Part shown: piece by piece, positions 8,012-14,037 of the stretch
How positions within the stretch are numbered: the first letter of the stretch is position 1
Layout of the letters: the number at the start of each line of letters is the position of its first letter
NCBI GenBank assembly: GCA_026126125.1
Contig: JAHCJW010000018.1
Coordinates: 1 to 35,225 of the forward strand
Direction of reading: 5' to 3'
DNA: 35,225 nt
Source of the DNA: Devosia sp.
Lineage (GTDB): Bacteria; Pseudomonadota; Alphaproteobacteria; Rhizobiales; Devosiaceae
The notes under the pieces: model-generated
What the model was told of the DNA's origin: nothing
Seen by the model: only the letters and a program-made list of their open reading frames with translations
Databases searched by the model: none
Program-made: the position numbers and the translations under genes

Positions 8012-9055
8012 TTACCAGTCGAACGGATGCAGCAGCAGGATTTCCAGCTCTCGGTCCCAGGGCGGATACCAGTCGGTCGCCGTCATCTGGAAAGTGGTCG
8101 GGCCGATCTTCTTGACGTTCTCGCCGCAGAACGAGACGAGATTTTCCACCGCGCCCTTGTCGACGGTCAGGGTGAACTTGCCGATCGGGCCGAACCAGTT
8201 ATTGCCGGTCGACCAGATATAGGAAATCCAGTTCTCGATATAGGGATAGTCGGTCCAGCCATCATGCGTGATCTGCTTCTTGCGCAGCGTGGCGATGATA
8301 TTGTCGTCTATGCAATATTTCCGGACATAGTCGGCATGGCGCTGCTGCTGAGAAGCATTGCCCTTGATCGGCATGAAGGTGGTGGCCACCGTGCCGCCGA
8401 TGCTGGGGGTGTAGGTGTGTACCACTTCCGACATCCCGGGCTCGAACGTGGCCTGCCAGCTATAGGTCGAGCGCAGGGTCCACAGCGGCACGAGATCCCA
8501 TTCGGTGCCCTCGCCCGCATCATATTCGGAACGATAGATGATACCGAGCGCGGCGAGCCGTTCGCCATCGGTGTCATCGAGTTCGCGGAGCGCCGCATAG
8601 GTGGCATCGCCAAAAGGGGCCAGCGGAATGTTCAATTCGCGCAGCAGGCTCGAATAATCGATATTGTGAGCGAAGGCATATTGATGCAGTTCCGCCTTGA
8701 CCCGGTGGCCATTGAAAGTGGTGGCGAAGCCGAACAGATTGTCGGGATTGGCGATCAGGGGCACACCGTCGCCATCCTGATGCTGGACCGGCACGTCGAC
8801 CATGAAATCGCCGCTACCTTCGACATCGGGCATGGGAAAGGCGATGAGAATGGTCTGCGCCTCATCCGAAATATTGTTGAACTCATAGGTCACCCGCACC
8901 TCGGTGGGCGAGATATAGAGGTCTTCCGAGGCCATCTGGATATTGTCATTGGCGACAAAGACCAGGCCCCCGGCGCCCAGTTGCGCCATCGTATCATTGC
9001 CGAGCGCCGGCGCGGCCAGCGCCAGTGCCAGCAAGGCAGCTCCACATACCCGCAT
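8012..9055 (-). CDS. Secreted DUF4424 family protein
   Basis: A 347-residue protein with a clear signal peptide (MRVCGAALLALALAAPALG, cleavage near residue 19), so it is exported to the periplasm or beyond. The mature part opens NDTMAQLGAGGLVFVANDNI and is rich in beta-strand and aromatic residues. Features such as LYISPTEVRVTYEFNN and the late IGPTTFQMTATDWYPP match the DUF4424 family, whose function is unknown. Two cysteines late in the mature chain (YCIDD, FCGEN) may pair. The start at 9055 is chosen because AGGGAAGGGAACGAC precedes it and it begins the signal sequence; the open frame extends further upstream without such support. Its own terminator follows. Confidence 0.85.
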   Translation of the reverse strand: MRVCGAALLALALAAPALGNDTMAQLGAGGLVFVANDNIQMASEDLYISPTEVRVTYEFNNISDEAQTILIAFPMPDVEGSGDFMVDVPVQHQDGDGVPLIANPDNLFGFATTFNGHRVKAELHQYAFAHNIDYSSLLRELNIPLAPFGDATYAALRELDDTDGERLAALGIIYRSEYDAGEGTEWDLVPLWTLRSTYSWQATFEPGMSEVVHTYTPSIGGTVATTFMPIKGNASQQQRHADYVRKYCIDDNIIATLRKKQITHDGWTDYPYIENWISYIWSTGNNWFGPIGKFTLTVDKGAVENLVSFCGENVKKIGPTTFQMTATDWYPPWDRELEILLLHPFDW

Positions 9056-9125
9056 GTCGTTCCCTTCCCTCAAAAAAGCGGGCAACCCGAAAAAGTGTCG
9101 CTGCCGCGTATTCGTGTCGCCGGTT

Positions 9126-9266
9126 TTAGCCGGTCTGCGGGCGCAAGCGAAGATGGGCGAACCATTTTCTCTCCAGCGCCGCTGCCAGATCGATGCCGTT
9201 GTGCCGCGCATGAAGATCGCAGACGTCCGCGACGCGCGCGCTCAGCGCATCCCGCGTGCTGGTCAT
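9126..9266 (-). CDS. 46-residue ORF coupled to thyA
   Basis: The ATG at 9266 overlaps the thyA stop in the arrangement GTATGACC, so the two reading frames share four bases and re-initiation is possible. The predicted product begins [20 protein letters not shown] and is mostly helical and basic towards the end ([15 protein letters not shown]). I do not recognise a family. It could be a real small protein, the remnant of a longer gene, or a chance frame; the exact 4-base overlap and the otherwise unexplained 206-base gap are the main support. Confidence 0.4.
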   Translation of the reverse strand: MTSTRDALSARVADVCDLHARHNGIDLAAALERKWFAHLRLRPQTG

Positions 9267-10057
9267 ACCGACACATCCGCCTTGATATGGGGATGGGGAT
9301 CGTAACCCTCGAAGCTAAAATCCTCGAAGACGAAATCTTCGAGACGCTTGCGCTCGGGATTGATCACGAGGCGCGGCAATGGGCGGGGTTCGCGCGTGAG
9401 TTGCAGGCGAGCCTGCTCGAAATGATTGTTATAAAGATGCACATCGCCAAAGGAATGCACGAAATCGCCCGCTTCGAGCCCGCTCACCTGCGCCACCATA
9501 TGGGTGAGCAGCGCATAGGAGGCGATGTTGAACGGCACGCCGAGAAACGTATCGGCCGAGCGCTGATAGAGCTGGCAGCTCAGGCGGCCATTGGCGACAT
9601 AGAACTGAAACAGGCAATGGCAGGGCGGGAGCGCCATCGCGTCCACCTCGGCCGGGTTCCAGGCCGAAACGATATGGCGGCGGCTGTCGGGCTTGGTGCG
9701 GATGCTCTCCACCACATTGGCCAGCTGGTCGATATGCCGGCCATCGGGCGCCGGCCAGCTGCGCCACTGGCTGCCATAGACGGGGCCGAGATCGCCGTTT
9801 TCATCGGCCCATTCGTCCCAGATCTTGACGCCGCGCTCCTGGAGCCAGCGCACATTGGTCTCGCCGCGAATGAACCACAGCAATTCATAGATGATCGACT
9901 TGAGATGCAGCTTCTTGGTGGTGAGCAGCGGAAAGCCCTGCGACAGGTCGAACCGCATCTGATAGCCGAAAAGGCTCCGCGTGCCGGTACCGGTGCGGTC
10001 CGACTTGTCGGCGCCGGTTTCGAGAATGTCGGAGAGAAGCTTGAGATAGGGCTGCAT
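9263..10057 (-). CDS. thyA: Thymidylate synthase ThyA
   Basis: A 264-residue enzyme, the same length as the E. coli protein, that methylates dUMP to dTMP using methylene-tetrahydrofolate and releases dihydrofolate for FolA. Diagnostic blocks are [12 protein letters not shown] near the N-terminus, the catalytic Cys146 in [12 protein letters not shown], the dUMP-binding arginines in [29 protein letters not shown] and the C-terminal KADVSV. All key residues are intact. The stop codon overlaps a small downstream ORF. The bases upstream of the start (10058-10207) hold no gene and presumably carry its promoter. Confidence 0.97.
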   Translation of the reverse strand: MQPYLKLLSDILETGADKSDRTGTGTRSLFGYQMRFDLSQGFPLLTTKKLHLKSIIYELLWFIRGETNVRWLQERGVKIWDEWADENGDLGPVYGSQWRSWPAPDGRHIDQLANVVESIRTKPDSRRHIVSAWNPAEVDAMALPPCHCLFQFYVANGRLSCQLYQRSADTFLGVPFNIASYALLTHMVAQVSGLEAGDFVHSFGDVHLYNNHFEQARLQLTREPRPLPRLVINPERKRLEDFVFEDFSFEGYDPHPHIKADVSV

Positions 10058-10207
10058 GACGCATGCTTATCCGAGGCGGAAACTGTTTTCTAGATGCGCG
10101 TCTCTACCCGAGAGATCCGGGATGAGCGGCGCGGGTTCATCGAAATCATTGCTTGGTTTCGCCTCGGATGGCCTCAAAACCGTGCGGAGAGTTTTCGGTG
10201 CGAGGCT

Positions 10208-10759
10208 TTAGCTGAGTGTACTGGCCAGCAGGGTCTCGTCTTTCTCCCAGTCGTGGGAGCGCTCGATATGGGCCAGCGACCAGGCGAAAACCTTCTGCAT
10301 CTCGCGCAGGTCGCGCGCCGCCACCGCTTCGGCCAGAAGCTCGTTCATGCGCATCTTCGCCGGCAAATGCCCCGGCGGACCGACCCGTTCGAACTCGACG
10401 CCGACGCCCTGCTCCACCCACGCCCCGATCATCCCGGCAAACTCTTCCGAGACGAGAAAGGCGGAAAGCTCGAGAATCAGCAGGGTGACGACATCCTCCT
10501 CGAAATGCTCCGAGCGGATGACGACGCCGCTGCGCACGGGATGCCAGTCCGACGTCAGCTCGGGCAGGAAAAACCAGCCGCAATAAAAGCCCCGGCACAC
10601 ATCCGGGCGCACCTCATAGACCGTGCAGCCGCTGGCCTCGGCGCAATGCGGGCACAGCGTATTGGCGGGTTTTTGCAGTTTTTCGGTGCGAATGGGCGGA
10701 AATTCACAGCAGGCCGTGCATCCCTCGCAGCCTCTGTCCTCGATGACGGGAAGTGGCAC
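10208..10759 (-). CDS. YkgJ-type cysteine-cluster protein
   Basis: A 183-residue protein with an N-terminal CxxCxxCC cluster (GCEGCTACCEF, residues 11-18) and further cysteines in LCPHCAEASGC and VCRGFYCGW, the layout of the YkgJ/UPF0153 family, thought to bind zinc or iron. The second half is helical and acidic without an obvious catalytic motif. Function is unknown beyond metal binding. It is flanked by thyA downstream and the thermonuclease gene upstream on the same strand; the gap to the latter is only 48 bases, so co-transcription with it is possible. An in-frame ATG at 10759 opens the conserved region directly, so the start is reasonably secure. Confidence 0.85.
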   Translation of the reverse strand: MPLPVIEDRGCEGCTACCEFPPIRTEKLQKPANTLCPHCAEASGCTVYEVRPDVCRGFYCGWFFLPELTSDWHPVRSGVVIRSEHFEEDVVTLLILELSAFLVSEEFAGMIGAWVEQGVGVEFERVGPPGHLPAKMRMNELLAEAVAARDLREMQKVFAWSLAHIERSHDWEKDETLLASTLS

Positions 10760-10807
10760 GCCGTTTCTCCTTGGCAGTCCAGTATTAAGCTAATCGATCA
10801 GCACCGA

Positions 10808-11347
10808 TCAGCACCAGCCCTCGCGCCGGCCACGCCATTCATGGGCAAGACCTTCACGCACCAGCATCTGCCCCAGCGACTGCCCCTCGCGCTCGACGAT
10901 GCGCAGCTTGCGGCCATATTGGTCTTCGTCGCGATCGATGCGGCGCAGCTCGAACGGGCCCGACGAGAGCAGCCGGGCAAAGCGCGACGTCGCCTCCCGC
11001 CCCAGCGCCGCCTCCGCCGAACAGCCCGGCTGGCCGATTTCCGGCGTGTCGATATCGGCCACCCGATATTTGACGCCCTCGAGCCAGAACGTGTCCCCAT
11101 CGACGACACAGCTGACGCGCGTTGCGCCGGCGCAAACCGGAAAAACCCGCGCCGCATGGCTGGTCGCGCTTTGCAGCGACGCCGCAGGGCTCAGCATCCA
11201 GTCCGCCAATCCGCTATCGCCCAGAAACAATGTCGTCGCGCCGCCGACCCCGAAGGCCATCACGGCGAGCAGAATCGCGCTCGGCCCAGGCCCGCCCCAC
11301 CGCCGTCGCCCACTCGCAACCGCCAGAAAATCGCGCCTGCTGGCCAT
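10808..11347 (-). CDS. Membrane-anchored thermonuclease (SNase-like)
   Basis: A 179-residue protein. A basic N-terminus and a hydrophobic segment at about residues 22-43 anchor or export it. The staphylococcal-nuclease-like fold spans about residues 78-175, with the conserved VVDGDTFWLEG strand, Arg95 and Asp98 in YRVADIDTPEIG, Glu103 in the same motif and Arg146 in DQYGRKLR, corresponding to the family's catalytic Arg-Glu-Arg and calcium ligands. It probably degrades nucleic acid outside the cytoplasm. A 10-bp tandem duplication (GATCAGCACC, 10796-10815) straddles the stop codon. A 12-bp direct repeat flanks the gene (10771-10782 and 11439-11450). It is the last host gene before the prophage. 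Confidence 0.88.
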   Translation of the reverse strand: MASRRDFLAVASGRRRWGGPGPSAILLAVMAFGVGGATTLFLGDSGLADWMLSPAASLQSATSHAARVFPVCAGATRVSCVVDGDTFWLEGVKYRVADIDTPEIGQPGCSAEAALGREATSRFARLLSSGPFELRRIDRDEDQYGRKLRIVEREGQSLGQMLVREGLAHEWRGRREGWC

Positions 11348-11865
11348 CTCGCCTCCCGATCCAAACGGGCAGCATCGGGCGAAGCTGTTAACCGTCGCTG
11401 AATCGTCATGGCAGAGTTTTTGTAACGCGTAACTTCAGTTGGCAGTCCAGGCCAAAGGCGGGATCACGTGGGATTGCGTGGTTTCAGATGACTTTTAGTA
11501 GGCTGTTCAAGGCTCTAAAGACGGAAGCTGCAGAGGAATAGACAGCTGGCAACGTCACGCCAACGCAAGTTCGTTTGGCATAGAACCTCCGTTTGCTACC
11601 CCATTGGCGCTTTGAGACATGAAAGCCCCGCAGAATGGCCGGAAGAGGCCAAGAGCCGTTAAATCAAGAGAAAATGGGCTTTGAAATCGGCGGCGGAGCA
11701 TTCGTTCGCGAGCGTTGAGGGTGGAAACGGCGAACCTTTTTATGAACGGATTTCCAACCTGAGCGAAAGCCAGCGTTTCCGGGCCGCTCGGTGCAAAAGT
11801 GCTTAACTGCTACAACTGCGAGGATGGAAATGGCACCGGAGCCCGCCCAACCCTAAATCCGCCGG
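11348..11865. other. Non-coding host/prophage boundary region
   Basis: No credible gene is seen in these 518 bases. The first 70 or so are the upstream region of the thermonuclease gene. The remainder should contain the left end of the Mu-like prophage and its transposase-binding sites. A candidate end is the TG at 11421, which opens TGTAACGCGTAAC (GTAAC repeated twice). Short purine-rich motifs such as GGAAACGGCGAAC (about 11723) and CAGCGTTTCCGGG (about 11771, opposite orientation) may be transposase sites, but they are too few and too loose to be sure. Confidence 0.4.
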
Positions 11866-12519
11866 TCAATCCAGAAAATGGCCGAACCAGCGGACCCGGT
11901 AAAACTCCGGCTCAGGTGTTTCGCGTGGATCGAGTTTTTCGGGGCCATGGCCCTCACCGTTCTCGCTGATCAGCGTCACGGTTTTTCGGCCAACATGCAC
12001 CCACTTAACTTGGACGCCATGTTGGCGAACGACGACATACATCTTGCCAGTCAGAGGTTTGCTCGCCCTCTTGTCGACGAGGATGGAATCGCCCTCGAAC
12101 AAAACCGGTTCCATACTGTCGCCGCGCACTTCCAGCAGCGAAATATCAGACGCCTTTATGGAATGGCGCCTGAGCCAATCTGCTCCGAACGGCATGGGTG
12201 TAGCGGGAACGGCAACATCTGCTGAGCCGCCTCCCGCACTGACGGCCAAATTAAAGCGATCAACCAGCACGACCGGAATGTCGTGATCGGCGTGCGCCTC
12301 TGCGGGCACCACGCTCTCACGTTTCGGCCCGACATAAAATTCCATCCCCATGACATCGGAGACCAGGCGGATGTTCGATGCAAGAACATCCCGCCCTTCC
12401 TGGATCGAGCGAATAACCCCTATGGGTATGCCCGTCCGCCTCGCGAATGGCCGCAAGCCTTCGTTTTGAACATGGGTGTCCAAAAGCTCCTTCAGCGCCG
12501 ATGTTTCAGCTTGTGTCAT
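11866..12519 (-). CDS. LexA/CI-type prophage repressor (S24 peptidase)
   Basis: A 217-residue repressor. Residues 1-65 form a helix-turn-helix DNA-binding domain (GLRPFARRTGIPIGVIRSI). The C-terminal part is an S24 self-cleavage domain with an Ala95-Gly96 cleavage bond in LAVSAGGGSA, nucleophile Ser135 in GDSMEPV and Lys172 in VQVKWV. It should keep the early operon silent and be inactivated through RecA after DNA damage, unlike the repressor of phage Mu itself. ATG at 12519 is preferred; a GTG 11 codons upstream is also in frame. A perfect dyad, GTGTCA-TGCG-TGACAC (12513-12528), covers this ATG, suggesting autoregulation. It is divergent from the early operon. Confidence 0.92.
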   Translation of the reverse strand: MTQAETSALKELLDTHVQNEGLRPFARRTGIPIGVIRSIQEGRDVLASNIRLVSDVMGMEFYVGPKRESVVPAEAHADHDIPVVLVDRFNLAVSAGGGSADVAVPATPMPFGADWLRRHSIKASDISLLEVRGDSMEPVLFEGDSILVDKRASKPLTGKMYVVVRQHGVQVKWVHVGRKTVTLISENGEGHGPEKLDPRETPEPEFYRVRWFGHFLD

Positions 12520-12593
12520 GCGTGACACGTATCGCCGTTTTGAGCTTGACACCAGCGTGTTGTGTATGACACAGAATGCGTTATAGACAACAC
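12513..12593. promoter_or_regulatory. Repressor operators and divergent early/repressor promoters
   Basis: Three related 16-bp sites lie between the repressor and the early operon. O1 (12513-12528) is GTGTCATGCGTGACAC, a perfect dyad over the repressor start. O2 (12557-12572) is GTGTTGTGTATGACAC. O3 (12578-12593), read on the minus strand, is GTGTTGTCTATAACGC. An extra TGACAC half-site is at 12547-12552. O2 and O3 are 21 bases apart, two helical turns, and cover a possible rightward promoter (TTGTGT at 12560, TATAGA at 12582, 16-base spacer). A leftward promoter for the repressor probably uses TTGTCT on the opposite strand. The roles are inferred from position and symmetry. Confidence 0.65.
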
Positions 12594-12703
12594 AGTTAAT
12601 TCCCTTTGTCGTTTAATTGAGAAGTTGGCGCACGGCACCAACCGCTCAACGAGCACGATCTCTCGTTTGGCGACGGGAAGTGGTGCCACCTACAAGCCTG
12701 CGC

Positions 12704-12874
12704 ATGCTTGACGATGCCGGCCGGCCCAAACACCGCATTTCGACGGAGCGGGTTGATCGGGCCATTCGGCGCCTCTCTGAGCTTTGGCCGCGCCATGTCC
12801 GCTGGCCGCATGGCGTTCAACGCCCCCCTCACTCCACAACACCCCCTCACTCCACAACAAGAGATGTCGCATGA
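12704..12874 (+). CDS. Small basic early protein, unknown
   Basis: The first possible early gene after the operator. The frame gives 56 residues from ATG 12704 (MLDDAGRPKHRISTERVDRA) and is open upstream to about 12617, with a GTG at 12680 as another start. An amphipathic basic helix (STERVDRAIRRLSELW) could bind DNA, in the place where Mu carries ner, but no Ner similarity is visible. The stop overlaps the next ATG as ATGA, which supports this frame. The C-terminus is encoded by an 18-bp tandem repeat, giving the repeated peptide PPHSTT. No good ribosome-binding site is seen. Confidence 0.35.
   Translation: MLDDAGRPKHRISTERVDRAIRRLSELWPRHVRWPHGVQRPPHSTTPPHSTTRDVA
12824..12859. repeat. 18-bp tandem duplication
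   Basis: Two exact copies of CCCCCTCACTCCACAACA lie side by side (12824-12841 and 12842-12859), just before the start codon of the small membrane protein gene. The unit length is a multiple of three, so the overlapping small frame stays open. Confidence 0.9.
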
Positions 12875-13041
12875 ATTTCATCATGTCGATGCTGCGTAAG
12901 CCTGCCCCAACCTGGTGGGAACGCGACGGTGCCCGGTTCATCGAGGTGTACGGCTACTCAGTGATTGATAGCCTTTTGGCCTTGCTGGCCGGCACGGTGG
13001 TTATTGCGGCGGCCATTGCCGTAATGGCGGTGATGCCATGA
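12871..13041 (+). CDS. Small single-pass membrane protein
   Basis: A 56-residue protein. A short basic, aromatic N-terminal part (MSMLRKPAPTWWERDG) is followed by one long hydrophobic helix at about residues 33-54 (LLALLAGTVVIAAAIAVMAV). No family is recognised. It overlaps the preceding small frame and the following one by ATGA junctions, so it belongs to the early operon. Position and size recall small membrane proteins carried in the early regions of temperate phages, some of which affect superinfection, but nothing here shows that role. Confidence 0.55.
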   Translation: MNFIMSMLRKPAPTWWERDGARFIEVYGYSVIDSLLALLAGTVVIAAAIAVMAVMP

Positions 13042-13157
13042 CACGCCCGGCCAACCAGGGGGTTCGGCGCGCGATGAAGGCCTTCCTCGCTGAAAAAGCG
13101 GCAGCTCATGCTGCCTCAAAGCATCCTCTAACTACCACGAGTATCCATGACCACTAA
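13038..13157 (+). CDS. 39-residue early ORF, unknown
   Basis: It starts with ATG at 13038, overlapping the previous stop (ATGA), and ends 11 bases inside the ParB-like gene. The product, opening MTRPANQGVRRAMKAFLAEK, is basic and helical. The tight overlaps on both sides suggest translational coupling. It has no recognisable family and is supported mainly by context. Confidence 0.4.
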   Translation: MTRPANQGVRRAMKAFLAEKAAAHAASKHPLTTTSIHDH

Positions 13158-14037
13158 GCGCGCTTTAAAGGCGGCTGCAGAGCCGCTCGCTATTGCCTAT
13201 TCGCTGATCCCGTTGGGGCTGATCGATGTGCCAGCCGACCGGCTGCGCCAGCCAGATGCGGATTGGGTGCATGTGATCGGCAAGAGCATGGCCGAGAGCG
13301 GTCAATTGCAACCGATCCGCGTCACGCCGGCCGAGGATGGCCGCTATGAGCTGGTGTTTGGCCTGGCGCGCCTGCTGGCCGCCCGTGAACTGGGCTGGGC
13401 CAGCGTGGATGCCGGCATCGTCGAAGCCGAAGCGCTTGACGATCAGCACAAACGGCTCGCCCATATTTTCGAGAACCTGATCCGTCACGACCTCAAGGCG
13501 CTCGACCGCGCGATCGCGCTGGCGGAGATGAAGCGCATCCACGAGGCCCTTTATCCCGAGACGAAAAACGGCGGCGACCGTAAGTCAAAACAATGGCTTA
13601 GTGATCAGAATGCCAAGTTGGCAGTCTGGTCTTTCAGCCAGGAAGCAACCGAAAAGACCGGCTTCTCGGAACGTGCCATTTTTCGCGCCGTTGCCATTGC
13701 CGAGGGGCTCACCCCGGCGAGCCTAGAACGCCTACGCGGCTCCGCGTTCGATAATGATCAGGCCGGGCTCTCCATTCTCGCCGAGCTGACCCACGGCCTG
13801 CAGGCGGCAGTGCTGGATATCGTGCTGGCCGAAAAGCCCCGCGCCAGCTCGATTGCCGATGCGTTGATCCTGGCGCGGGGTGGCAAACTCGCCAGTGCAG
13901 CGGAGAAGCGGTTTGCCTCGCTGGCCGATAGCCTGTCGCGCTTCAAGCCGGCCGAGCGGGCGCAGATTTTTGCCCTGCATGAGGATGAAGTTCTGGCCTG
14001 GGCCGAGAAGCGCCTGGTGGAGCTTGGTCGGGCATGA
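13147..14037 (+). CDS. ParB-like nuclease-domain protein
   Basis: A 296-residue protein with a ParB/Srx-type N-terminal domain at about residues 20-115. The strand-helix pattern PLGLIDVPADRLRQ, the block SMAESGQLQPIRVTP and the box FGLARLLAARELGW correspond to the domain's conserved motifs. A central linker (ETKNGGDRKSKQ) leads to a helix-turn-helix-like part (EKTGFSERAIFRAVAIAEGL), followed by a helical C-terminus. Genes of this kind stand directly upstream of the transposase in several alphaproteobacterial Mu-like phages and are absent from Mu itself. The role may be regulation or a CTP-dependent clamp near the phage ends; this is inference. It overlaps the transposase gene by four bases (ATGA). 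Confidence 0.8.
   Translation: MTTKRALKAAAEPLAIAYSLIPLGLIDVPADRLRQPDADWVHVIGKSMAESGQLQPIRVTPAEDGRYELVFGLARLLAARELGWASVDAGIVEAEALDDQHKRLAHIFENLIRHDLKALDRAIALAEMKRIHEALYPETKNGGDRKSKQWLSDQNAKLAVWSFSQEATEKTGFSERAIFRAVAIAEGLTPASLERLRGSAFDNDQAGLSILAELTHGLQAAVLDIVLAEKPRASSIADALILARGGKLASAAEKRFASLADSLSRFKPAERAQIFALHEDEVLAWAEKRLVELGRA

Noticed and set aside
7979-10093. A plus-strand open frame of about 700 codons
   Set aside because: It is antisense to the DUF4424 gene and thyA and shows no domain; same cause as above.
12596-12850. A minus-strand gene between repressor and early genes
   Set aside because: It is antisense to the better supported coupled small frames and shows no family or ribosome-binding site.
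12824-12859. Start of a CRISPR array
   Set aside because: Only two directly abutting 18-bp copies without spacers; it is a simple tandem duplication.
13147-14037. A plasmid or chromosome partition locus with ParB
   Set aside because: No parA-type ATPase or clear parS cluster is adjacent; the gene is part of the phage early operon.
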